Below are positions 15,487 to 23,120 of a stretch of 47,985 bases of DNA, one piece after another. The position numbers and the translations under genes were made by a program. The stretch's first letter is position 1. Each line of letters begins with the position of its first letter. Below the pieces are notes generated by a model. That model was not told the DNA's origin. It made no database searches and saw nothing but the letters and a program-made list of their open reading frames with translations. Source of the stretch: an uncultured Bacillota bacterium (lineage in GTDB: Bacteria > Bacillota > Clostridia > Peptostreptococcales > Anaerovoracaceae); contig CAMKAM010000001.1 of NCBI GenBank assembly GCA_946410475.1, forward strand, positions 1 to 47,985. The letters are read 5' to 3'.

Positions 15487-16184
15487 TTCTTCTTCTTTCC
15501 TCCCTTTTTGTTGCCCTCCTGCGCTTTTTCGCGAACCTTTTTCATCCTGAGGTTATAGAATATCTGGATGAACTGGCTGAGGAACCAATAGATTGTAAGG
15601 CCTGACGGGAATGTTCTTCCCATCAGTACGATCATGATCGGGAAAACGTATTTCATCGACTTCATCATGTCGGCGGACTGACCTGCAGCAGCCGGCTGGT
15701 TCATCGAGAAAGATATGAATGTTGCTATACCGGCAAGTATCGGAAGTATCCACTTGTCAGGCTGGCTGAGGTCCGTCATCCACAGGAAAGACTCGTGGAC
15801 AGCGAACATCATGCTCTCACTCGAACCCATATAGAAAAGGGGGTTTCTGAGAAGGGCGAAGAGACCGAAGATGATCGGCATCTGTATAAGCATCGGCAGG
15901 CAGCCTCCCATCGGATTGATACCTTCTTCCCTATACAGGTCTGCCATCTTCTGGTTCATCATTTCCTTATCGTTGGCATACTTTTTCTGTATTTCCTGCA
16001 TCTTCGGCTGGACAGTACTCATGGCTGCAGTCGAAGAGATCTGTTTTGCATACAGAGGATAAAGTATGAGCTTAACGATGACCGTGAATACCACGATCGC
16101 AAGACCGTAGCTTCCGAGGATACCGTACAGCCAGCCGAGGAACATTCCAAGCGGCTTGGCTATGAATCCTATAATGGTGTTCAT
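15483..16184 (-). CDS. yidC: Membrane protein insertase YidC/OxaI
   Basis: This 233-residue insertase has five helices of the YidC/Oxa1 core: one near 20-45, the cytoplasmic hairpin with KMQEIQKKYANDKEMM, GINPMGGCLPMLIQMPI near 95, and later helices. It carries a strongly basic C-terminal tail (EGNKKGGKKKK) that can bind ribosomes. It has no N-terminal lipobox cysteine, unlike SpoIIIJ/YqjG of Bacillus. GGAGGAAAAAC precedes the ATG. It follows yidD and rnpA in the conserved order and overlaps jag. Confidence 0.95.
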   Translation of the reverse strand: MNTIIGFIAKPLGMFLGWLYGILGSYGLAIVVFTVIVKLILYPLYAKQISSTAAMSTVQPKMQEIQKKYANDKEMMNQKMADLYREEGINPMGGCLPMLIQMPIIFGLFALLRNPLFYMGSSESMMFAVHESFLWMTDLSQPDKWILPILAGIATFISFSMNQPAAAGQSADMMKSMKYVFPIMIVLMGRTFPSGLTIYWFLSQFIQIFYNLRMKKVREKAQEGNKKGGKKKK

Positions 16185-16199
16185 GTTTTTCCTCCAAAA

Positions 16200-16409
16200 T
16201 CACTTTAACGGATCGTATCCGCCGGGGTTGAATGGATGACATCTCAAAATACGTCTTATCCCAAGGTATGAACCTTTGAAGAATCCGTACTTTTCGAGTG
16301 CCTGTATGAAGTATGTAGAACATGTTGGATAGAATCTGCACGTTCTTGGCAGAAGCGGGGAAATGAACTTTTGATATCCTCTGATCATAAGGATCATTAT
16401 CTGTTTCAT
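16200..16409 (-). CDS. yidD: Membrane protein insertion efficiency factor YidD
   Basis: The product has 69 residues and the family hallmarks SPLLPRTCRFYPTCS and GGYDPLK plus three cysteines. YidD helps YidC-dependent insertion at the inner membrane. Its start overlaps the rnpA stop (ATGA), and yidC begins 15 bp after its stop. Confidence 0.95.
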   Translation of the reverse strand: MKQIMILMIRGYQKFISPLLPRTCRFYPTCSTYFIQALEKYGFFKGSYLGIRRILRCHPFNPGGYDPLK

Positions 16410-16753
16410 TTATTATTACTTCCCTTTAATTCTGTTCTTTTCAAAGTGGATCTTATAGATCCCGCCACGTCGCGGAGTTTCTTTCCTCCGATGGTATTTC
16501 TTGCTATGAAAATAATGTCATAACCTTGCGCCTTTATGTCGATCTCGGTCCTGACACTTTCTTTCATCAGCCTGCGGGCCCTGTTTCTGGCAACAGCATT
16601 CCCGACCTTCTTGCTGGCAAGGAAACCAAGTCTGTTATATTCGAGTCCGTTCTTTTTATAAAAGACGACTACATACTTTCCTGCTGCCGATTTTCCTTTA
16701 TTATAGACCGCGCCGAATTCTCTTTTTCCTCGCAGTACTTTAGGATCCAGCAT
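16406..16753 (-). CDS. rnpA: Ribonuclease P protein component
   Basis: This 115-residue basic protein contains the RNR motif region VARNRARRLMKES at about residues 54-66 and the VSKK-like LASKKVGNAV segment. It binds RNase P RNA and helps mature tRNA 5' ends. It lies 24 bp after rpmH, as in nearly all bacteria, and overlaps yidD. Confidence 0.96.
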   Translation of the reverse strand: MLDPKVLRGKREFGAVYNKGKSAAGKYVVVFYKKNGLEYNRLGFLASKKVGNAVARNRARRLMKESVRTEIDIKAQGYDIIFIARNTIGGKKLRDVAGSIRSTLKRTELKGSNNK

Positions 16754-16777
16754 ACTTCTTTACCCGGCTTGGATGAC

Positions 16778-16912
16778 CTAAGCGGAAAGCTTCTTTCTTC
16801 CTCTGCTTCTTCTTCTCTTAAGTACTTTTCTTCCGGCCGGAGTTCTCATTCTCTTTCTGAATCCGTGCTCTTTTTTTCTCTGTCTCTTTTTCGGCTGATA
16901 TGTTCTTTTCAT
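16778..16912 (-). CDS. rpmH: 50S ribosomal protein L34
   Basis: The 44-residue frame from ATG 16912 begins MKRTYQPKKRQRKKEHGF and ends GRKKLSA, an almost canonical L34. AGGAGG lies 7 bp before the start. A consensus-like promoter is found upstream at 16987-17015. The short length explains why it can be missed by ORF scans. Confidence 0.97.
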   Translation of the reverse strand: MKRTYQPKKRQRKKEHGFRKRMRTPAGRKVLKRRRSRGRKKLSA

Positions 16913-16986
16913 TTCTTTTCCTCCTCTTTTCTGAAATAAGAGATCTGTGCCTTATCTCAATTCCACTCAGGCACATACGCTTAAAT

Positions 16987-17015
16987 AGTATAATGCCTCG
17001 CTTTTTCAGTGTCAA
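16987..17015 (-). promoter_or_regulatory. Promoter of the rpmH-rnpA-yidD-yidC-jag operon
   Basis: On the minus strand, TTGACA (17010-17015) is 17 bp from TATACT (16987-16992). This is the best sigma-A match in the window, as expected for a ribosomal protein gene. The leader is about 70 nt. Confidence 0.85.
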
Positions 17016-17093
17016 ATGAAAAAATCTTCATTTTTCCCGGCCTTCTTGCACCGCTTCCAACATATAGTGGTGTTGTGGAATGTGTTCATAAAC

Positions 17094-17179
17094 TTATCCA
17101 CACGTTGTTGATAAGTTTGCATTTTCGACCACTTTTCTGCCCTCTCTATCAAAAGAAATCAACTGTTGCTTGTGGATAA
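17094..17179. promoter_or_regulatory. DnaA boxes upstream of dnaA
   Basis: There are perfect boxes TTATCCACA at 17094-17102 and, inverted, at 17171-17179. A near-box TGTTGATAA (inverted TTATCAACA) lies at 17106-17114. The box at 17171-17179 lies inside the dnaA promoter spacer, which suggests DnaA autorepression. Together with the downstream cluster they form a bipartite origin like that of B. subtilis. Confidence 0.85.
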
Positions 17180-17194
17180 CTTTTCTTTTATAAT
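17166..17194 (+). promoter_or_regulatory. dnaA promoter
   Basis: TTGCTT (17166-17171) and TATAAT (17189-17194) are 17 bp apart, followed by a leader of about 28 nt to ATG 17229. A perfect DnaA box overlaps the -35 edge and spacer. Confidence 0.8.
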
Positions 17195-17228
17195 CTATTT
17201 ACAACATAAAAAAAGGTCCATAATCAAC

Positions 17229-18569
17229 ATGAAAAATATCGAAACCAAGTGGAGCAAAGCCTTGGAATTACTTAGTGAGGAGCTAAAACCGGTTCCTTAC
17301 GAGACCTGGATAGCTCCCCTTAGACCTCAGCGTCTGGATGAATATCAGAATATCTTGTATATAGAAGCCGATAAAAAAAGGGTGATCGATCTTGTGAACG
17401 ATCGCTATCTTCATCTTATACAGAATTCCGTAAGCGAAGCCTTCGGAAAGAATATAAGAGTCATCGGTGTACTCAGCGAAACTAAACCTCAGACAAAAGT
17501 TATCCCTGCTTCTAAAGAGCAGCTGGTCCTGGATGAAGAGCACTACCTTCATCCCGGTTTTGATTTCAATAATTTCGTTGTAGGAAAGAACAACGAATTT
17601 GCTTACCAGGCGGCTCTCGCAGTTGCTGAGAAACCGGCAAAGAATTTCAATCCTCTTTTCATTTACGGAGGATCCGGTCTGGGCAAGACACATCTCATGA
17701 ATGCGATCGGCCATTATATAATGGAGAATCACAAAAAGAAAAAGGTCCTTTATGTGTCCGCTGAGATGTTCACGAATGAACTTATCAATTCATTCGGAAA
17801 GGAAAAGACTGAAGAATTCAGAAAAAAATACAGGAATGTAGACGTTCTTCTCATCGACGACATACAGTTCATCGAAGGAAAGAAGGCCACTGAAGAAGAG
17901 TTTTTCCACACATTCACATATCTGCACGACAGAGGAAAACAGATAGTCATATCGAGTGACAGACCTCCGAAGTCTTTCACAGATATAGACGAAAGACTGA
18001 TCTCAAGATTTCTCTGGAACGTAACAGCTGATATACAGCCTGCAGACTATGAAACAAGGATAGCTATTCTAAAGAGCAAAGCGGAGCTTGCAAATATAGA
18101 GCTTACTCCAGAGGTAATGCAGGTCATCAACCTCATTGCTGAAAAGATAACAGACAATATCAGGGAAATGGTCGGCGCGCTGACAAGGGTAGACGCATTC
18201 TCCCAGCTGATGAACAAGCCTATCAACTATGCGATGGCCAGGAATATCCTAAAAGATATAATAATGTACAGCGACAAAACAGTTACCGTTGAAAAGATCA
18301 AAAGAACTGTCGCCAAATACTATTCTATATCTATAAAGGATATGGATTCCGCAAAAAGAACGAGAAACCTCGCATTTCCAAGACAGGTAGCGATGTATCT
18401 TTCAAAAGAACTCACAGACAGATCCCTTCCCCAGATCGGAAAATCATTTGGTGGAAAAGATCATACGACCGTCCTTCACGCTGTAAAAAAAATATCCGCA
18501 GCCTGTGAAGATGACGATGACTTGAAAGAGACGATCGACTATCTTATTATGGAAATAACCAAGCAGTAA
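17229..18569 (+). CDS. dnaA: Chromosomal replication initiator DnaA
   Basis: Counted from ATG 17229, this is a 446-residue DnaA, normal for Firmicutes. Domain I starts with TKWSKALELL. The AAA+ domain has Walker A GGSGLGKTH (about 147-155) and Walker B VLLIDDIQF (about 211). Domain IV ends with the box-reading helix-turn-helix and the DHTTVLHAVKKI signature. A frame opens upstream with TTG at 17166, but that codon lies in the promoter and is rejected as start. DnaA boxes flank the gene on both sides, and dnaN follows 173 bp later. Confidence 0.97.
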   Translation: MKNIETKWSKALELLSEELKPVPYETWIAPLRPQRLDEYQNILYIEADKKRVIDLVNDRYLHLIQNSVSEAFGKNIRVIGVLSETKPQTKVIPASKEQLVLDEEHYLHPGFDFNNFVVGKNNEFAYQAALAVAEKPAKNFNPLFIYGGSGLGKTHLMNAIGHYIMENHKKKKVLYVSAEMFTNELINSFGKEKTEEFRKKYRNVDVLLIDDIQFIEGKKATEEEFFHTFTYLHDRGKQIVISSDRPPKSFTDIDERLISRFLWNVTADIQPADYETRIAILKSKAELANIELTPEVMQVINLIAEKITDNIREMVGALTRVDAFSQLMNKPINYAMARNILKDIIMYSDKTVTVEKIKRTVAKYYSISIKDMDSAKRTRNLAFPRQVAMYLSKELTDRSLPQIGKSFGGKDHTTVLHAVKKISAACEDDDDLKETIDYLIMEITKQ

Positions 18570-18571
18570 AG

Positions 18572-18729
18572 TTTTCCACAACTGCTGTTGATAAAAATTA
18601 CAGGTATTCAACAGCTTTTTCCACAAGCGAAAAACTTTGAAAGGGTTGAAAAGATAGTTATTTGAGAGTTATCCACATTATCCACAGGAACTACTACTAA
18701 TACTACTGGTAATATATTAATAATATTGG
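18572..18729. other. Replication origin oriC, DnaA-box cluster and probable unwinding element
   Basis: The dnaA-dnaN gap contains near-boxes TTTTCCACA (18572-18580, 18617-18625) and TGTTGATAA (18586-18594). Two perfect, directly abutting TTATCCACA boxes follow (18669-18677, 18678-18686). After a GGAA spacer come CTA/ATA trinucleotides (18691-18707), then an AT-only-like tract (18711-18725). Tandem boxes followed by DnaA-trio repeats and an AT-rich stretch is the arrangement of the B. subtilis basal unwinding system. I infer that strand opening occurs at about 18690-18730. Confidence 0.9.
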
Positions 18730-18742
18730 AAAAGGAGAAGCT

Positions 18743-19858
18743 ATGAAATTCACATGTGAACAGCAGCAGCTTTCAAAAGCGCTCAATACTGTTTCAAAAG
18801 CAATAACGACAAGAACTACTATACCTATCCTTAAAGGAATACTTATAAAGGTAACAGATGAAGGAAAGATGATACTTTCTGCATCAGACCTCGATCTCAG
18901 TATTGAAAAGACCATCAATGCTGATGTTGAAGAAGCAGGAGCAGTAGTCGTACCTGCAAGGCTTTTCTCCGACATCATCAAAAAACTTCCTTCAGGCATC
19001 CTTTCTTTTGAAATGGATGAAAGAGAGAAGCTGATAATAAAGACGCTTACTACAAAATATGACATCGTCACTCAGAGCGCTGACGACTTCCCGAAGACAG
19101 CCGAGGCAGAGAACATCATTGCAAAACTTTCTTTCGATAAAGAGATCTTCAAAGATATGATAAGAAAGACACAGTTCTGCGCCAGCATAGATGAAACAAA
19201 GGGAGTCATCTCCGGCGTTCTCGTTGAGATGGATGAAGATATAACGAACATGGTAGCGCTTGACGGATTCAGGATGGCCGTTGCAAGAGAGCGCATGAAA
19301 AATGAGGCTCCAAGAAAGATAATAATCAACGGAAAGATCATGAATGAGATCGGCAAGATCCTTCAGGAAGCTGATGATGACGAAGATATAGAACTCGTCA
19401 TCTGTGAAAAGAGAGCCATCGTCCTTCTCGACAAGACGAAGGTAGTGATGCGCCTGCTCAGCGGGGAATTCATCGCTTACAAAGATATCCTCCCGAAGCA
19501 GAACTCCACATTCGTGAAGATCAACAGGGCAGTCCTCACAGAGGCTATAGAGAGAGCATCTCTTCTGACACGAGATATAAAGAACAGAACGATCAGGATA
19601 AAGATCCAGGAAAATCTCATGAACATCACTTCTGCTTCTGAAGAAGGTAATGTTAAAGAAGATATAATAATGGAAAAGACCGGCGGAGACCTCGAGATCG
19701 GCTTCAACTACAGATATCTTCTCGATGCTCTCAAGGTTATAGATGATGAAGAGATAATCATGGAATTCGATTCGGCCGTAAAACCGTGTCTTATCAAACC
19801 GGTCACCGGCGACAGCTATGAATATCTCGTCCTGCCGGTAAGGATACCGATGAACTGA
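18743..19858 (+). CDS. dnaN: DNA polymerase III sliding clamp, beta subunit
   Basis: This 371-residue protein has the three-fold repeated clamp fold. It begins MKFTCEQQQLSKALNTVSK and shows the family segments ILKGILIKV, LLSGEFIAYKDILP and the C-terminal YEYLVLPVRI. It forms the ring that tethers DNA polymerase to DNA. AAAGGAG precedes ATG. recF starts 3 bp after its stop, so the pair is translationally linked. Confidence 0.97.
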   Translation: MKFTCEQQQLSKALNTVSKAITTRTTIPILKGILIKVTDEGKMILSASDLDLSIEKTINADVEEAGAVVVPARLFSDIIKKLPSGILSFEMDEREKLIIKTLTTKYDIVTQSADDFPKTAEAENIIAKLSFDKEIFKDMIRKTQFCASIDETKGVISGVLVEMDEDITNMVALDGFRMAVARERMKNEAPRKIIINGKIMNEIGKILQEADDDEDIELVICEKRAIVLLDKTKVVMRLLSGEFIAYKDILPKQNSTFVKINRAVLTEAIERASLLTRDIKNRTIRIKIQENLMNITSASEEGNVKEDIIMEKTGGDLEIGFNYRYLLDALKVIDDEEIIMEFDSAVKPCLIKPVTGDSYEYLVLPVRIPMN

Positions 19859-19861
19859 TAG

Positions 19862-20956
19862 ATGTTCCTAAAGAAAATAGAACTTGAAAATTTCAGGAAC
19901 TACTCTTCTTGTGAGATAGATTTCCATGAAAAAATAAACATCATCACCGGCGAAAACGCTCAGGGAAAGACCAATCTTCTTGAAAGCATTTATTTTTCAT
20001 CTTTCATCAGGTCTTTCAGGACTTCGTCAGATAAAGAGATGATAAGCTTCGGAAAAGATCACCTCAGGGTCTGCTCTTCCTATTCAAAAAACGGAGAGAC
20101 AGACCTTGTTGAAGTTGCGATGGACAGGAGTGGCAGGAAGATAGCAAAGATCAACGGCGCCAGGCAGGAAAGACTCAGGGATGTAGTGTCCGACTATTAT
20201 GTCGTCGTTTTTTCTCCCGAGGATATGAAGATAGTAAAAGAGGAACCTGAAAGAAGGAGAAATTTCCTCGACAGGGAGATATGTCAGATGAGCCTCTCAT
20301 ATTTTGAGAGCCTTGCCGTTTACAAAAAACTCCTCCTTCAGAGAAATTCTTATCTGAAAGATGAGAAGATAGACGAAGCCCTGCTCGATATCTGGGATGA
20401 AAGCCTGGCGAAAGAAGGAGCGAAGATAATAGAAAAAAGAAAGATATTCATAGATAAGCTTTCATTGATAAGCGAAAATATCCACAGGGGAATAACGGAC
20501 GGCAGTGAAGTGCCGGAGATAAAGTATTGCCCGAACGTAGAATGGAAAGAAAGCAGAGAAGAGCAGGAAGAGTATTTCAGAGAAATTCTTATGGGAAGCA
20601 GACAGAAAGATATGATGCAGGGAAATACCTCCCGCGGTCCGCACAAAGATGATCTCGATATTATGATAGATGGAGTAAGCACAAGGAAATTCGGATCCCA
20701 GGGACAGCAGAGGACGGCAGCCCTTTCTCTGAAACTTGCTGAGATAGAATTGATAAAAGAAGAAAAAGGAGAATATCCTATACTTCTTCTGGACGACGTA
20801 CTCTCTGAACTCGATGAGAAGAGACAGAGATATCTGGTAGATCATCTGGAGAATACACAGCTTTTCATAACAGCTGCCGAGCTGCCTTCAGAGATAATAA
20901 GATACTTTCCTAAGAATAAGAAAATAGTAATAGAAAAAGGTACAGTAAAACAGTAA
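19862..20956 (+). CDS. recF: DNA replication and repair protein RecF
   Basis: This 364-residue SMC-like ATPase has Walker A GENAQGKTN (about 30-38), the DREICQMS region, signature FGSQGQQRTAALSLK and Walker B LLLDDVLSELD near residue 310. It loads RecA at gaps with RecO and RecR. It is adjacent to dnaN, without the small S4-domain gene (yaaA/rlbA) found between them in Bacillus. A terminator hairpin follows about 110 bp later. Confidence 0.96.
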   Translation: MFLKKIELENFRNYSSCEIDFHEKINIITGENAQGKTNLLESIYFSSFIRSFRTSSDKEMISFGKDHLRVCSSYSKNGETDLVEVAMDRSGRKIAKINGARQERLRDVVSDYYVVVFSPEDMKIVKEEPERRRNFLDREICQMSLSYFESLAVYKKLLLQRNSYLKDEKIDEALLDIWDESLAKEGAKIIEKRKIFIDKLSLISENIHRGITDGSEVPEIKYCPNVEWKESREEQEEYFREILMGSRQKDMMQGNTSRGPHKDDLDIMIDGVSTRKFGSQGQQRTAALSLKLAEIELIKEEKGEYPILLLDDVLSELDEKRQRYLVDHLENTQLFITAAELPSEIIRYFPKNKKIVIEKGTVKQ

Positions 20957-21065
20957 TAGAAATATTTTCCAATAATAAAGGTTATATCAACCAAAATATA
21001 AGGCGTTCAAAGGCTCAAAAACATACAAAACAGCCTTTAAAACAGTTTAATAAAAGAATAATGTC

Positions 21066-21101
21066 AAAACAGGGGTAAAAATTTGTAATAACCCCTGTTT
21101 T
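21066..21101 (+). terminator. Terminator hairpin after recF
   Basis: AAAACAGGGGT and ACCCCTGTTTT form an 11-bp stem with a 14-nt loop, and the terminal T-run is part of the stem. The preceding 110 bp after the recF stop are AT-rich with no gene. It overlaps the candidate gyrB promoter. Confidence 0.65.
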
Positions 21102-21111
21102 ATGATACAAT
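21083..21111 (+). promoter_or_regulatory. Candidate gyrBA promoter inside the recF terminator
   Basis: TTGTAA (21083-21088) and TACAAT (21106-21111) are 17 bp apart. The -35 box lies in the hairpin loop and the spacer covers its 3' arm. The leader to gyrB would be about 37 nt. This arrangement may allow DNA supercoiling, which affects cruciform formation, to influence gyrase expression; that is inference. Confidence 0.5.
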
Positions 21112-21153
21112 GAGTCGGTTTAAAAGATGACTAGAGAGGTGAAATAAAAAAAT

Positions 21154-23094
21154 ATGGCTCAGGAAAAGACAAATAACGCTTATAATGCCGAGCAGATACA
21201 GATCCTTGAGGGTCTTGAACCGGTCCGTCTCAGACCGGGAATGTACATCGGATCGACCGGCGAGAAAGGTCTTCATCATCTCGTATATGAGATAGTTGAC
21301 AACTCGGTCGACGAAGCTCTGGCAGGTTTCTGTGATGAGATAAAAGTGGCAATAGAAAAAGACAACTCTATCACAGTAGAAGACAACGGAAGAGGAATGC
21401 CTGTCGATATCCATCCGAAGGAAGGCATCCCTGCAGTAGAGGTAATACACACGAAGCTTCACGCGGGCGGAAAATTCGGCGGCGGCGGATACAAGGTATC
21501 CGGCGGACTCCATGGAGTGGGCGCTTCCGTAGTAAATGCTCTTTCGACAAAGATGGAAGTCGAAGTAAAGAGAAACGGTAAAAAATATGAAATTGAATTC
21601 TCCCGCGGCAAGACCACGAAAGAACTCCACGAAACAGGTAATACACGTCAGACAGGTTCAAAGACAAGGTTCTGGCCGGATCCTGAAATATTCGAGGAAA
21701 CAGTTTTCAGCTACAACACTCTCGAGACACGTCTCAGAGAAATGGCATTCCTTAATAAAGGAATAAGGATCAGCCTCGAAGACAAGAGAAAAGATATGAA
21801 GAAGAAGAGCGAATTCCACTATGAAGGCGGTATCAAGGAATTCGTAGCTTTCCAGAACCAGAACAAAGAAGCCATCCACCCCGATATCATTTACTTCGAG
21901 GCGGAGGGAAGGAACAAAGAAGACAACGGCGACATGTCAGTCGAAGTCGCTATGCAGTATACGGACAAATATGCCGAGACTGTCCTTTCGTATGCCAACA
22001 ATATCAATACGGTAGACGGAGGATATCATCTCGTCGGTCTGAAGACGGCGCTTACAAAAACCATCAACGACTATGCGAGAAAGAACAACTTCCTCAAGGA
22101 CAACGATCCGGCCTTCACCGGTGAAGACGTGAGAGAAGGTCTCACGGCAGTCGTTTCCGTAAAACTCACGAATCCTGAATTCGAGGGACAGACGAAGTCC
22201 AAACTCGGAAACAGCGAGATGAGAGGCTTCGTTGAATCCACAACGAACGAGAACCTGACGGCCTTCCTCCAGGAGAATCCGAATCAGGCGAAGATAATAC
22301 TCCAGAAAATAGTCCAGGCAGCAAGAGCCAGGGAAGCAGCAAGAAAGGCAAGAGACGTCAGCAGAAAGACGAGCCTCACAGAAGGACTTTCGCTTCCGGG
22401 AAAACTTGCCGACTGTTCTGAGAAGGATCCGGCGCTTTCGGAGATCTTCCTCGTAGAGGGTGACTCCGCGGGCGGCTCCGCAAAACAGGGAAGGGACAGG
22501 CTCCGCCAGGCGGTGCTTCCGCTCAGGGGCAAGATCCTCAATGTTGAAAAGGCAAGACTCGAGAGGATCCTTAATTCCGACGAGATCAAGAATATGATAA
22601 CAGCCTTCGGCTGCGGTATCGGCGACGAGTTCGACATATCGAAACTCAGATATCACAAGATAATCATCATGACCGATGCCGACGTCGACGGAGCTCATAT
22701 CAGGACGCTTCTGCTCACGTTCTTCTTCAGATTCATGAGACCTCTGATAGAAGAAGGTCATGTATACGCGGCGCAGCCGCCTCTCTTCAGAGTAAAGAAG
22801 GGCAAGGAGACGTATTACACATACTCAGACCGCGAGCAGGAAAAACTCATGGCTGAGCTCGCCGAAAAACCGGGCAAGGCAGAGATCCAGAGATACAAGG
22901 GTCTTGGAGAAATGAGTTTCCAGCAGCTCTGGGAGACGACGATGGATTACGATTCGAGGACGCTTATACAGATAACTCTCGAAGACACAGCCGAGGCGGA
23001 CGCGATATTCACGACGCTCATGGGCGACAAAGTACCGCCGCGCAAAAAGTTCATCGAAGAAAACGCGCAGTATGTAAAGAATCTCGATATCTAA
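21154..23094 (+). CDS. gyrB: DNA gyrase subunit B
   Basis: The 646-residue protein has a GHKL ATPase domain (GRGMPVDIHP, the ATP lid HAGGKFGGGGYKVSGGLHGVG) and a transducer. Its Toprim domain has EGDSAGG (about 435-441), PLRGKILNVEKA and DADVDGAHI. With GyrA it introduces negative supercoils. AGAGAGGTGA precedes ATG. gyrA follows 26 bp later. Confidence 0.97.
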   Translation: MAQEKTNNAYNAEQIQILEGLEPVRLRPGMYIGSTGEKGLHHLVYEIVDNSVDEALAGFCDEIKVAIEKDNSITVEDNGRGMPVDIHPKEGIPAVEVIHTKLHAGGKFGGGGYKVSGGLHGVGASVVNALSTKMEVEVKRNGKKYEIEFSRGKTTKELHETGNTRQTGSKTRFWPDPEIFEETVFSYNTLETRLREMAFLNKGIRISLEDKRKDMKKKSEFHYEGGIKEFVAFQNQNKEAIHPDIIYFEAEGRNKEDNGDMSVEVAMQYTDKYAETVLSYANNINTVDGGYHLVGLKTALTKTINDYARKNNFLKDNDPAFTGEDVREGLTAVVSVKLTNPEFEGQTKSKLGNSEMRGFVESTTNENLTAFLQENPNQAKIILQKIVQAARAREAARKARDVSRKTSLTEGLSLPGKLADCSEKDPALSEIFLVEGDSAGGSAKQGRDRLRQAVLPLRGKILNVEKARLERILNSDEIKNMITAFGCGIGDEFDISKLRYHKIIIMTDADVDGAHIRTLLLTFFFRFMRPLIEEGHVYAAQPPLFRVKKGKETYYTYSDREQEKLMAELAEKPGKAEIQRYKGLGEMSFQQLWETTMDYDSRTLIQITLEDTAEADAIFTTLMGDKVPPRKKFIEENAQYVKNLDI

Positions 23095-23120
23095 AGAAGA
23101 AAGAAGGATAAATTTCAAAA

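Noticed and set aside
17166..17228. Upstream TTG start for dnaA giving a 467-residue protein
   Set aside because: The TTG is the -35 box of the dnaA promoter and lacks a ribosome site. The conserved DnaA N-terminus starts at ATG 17229.
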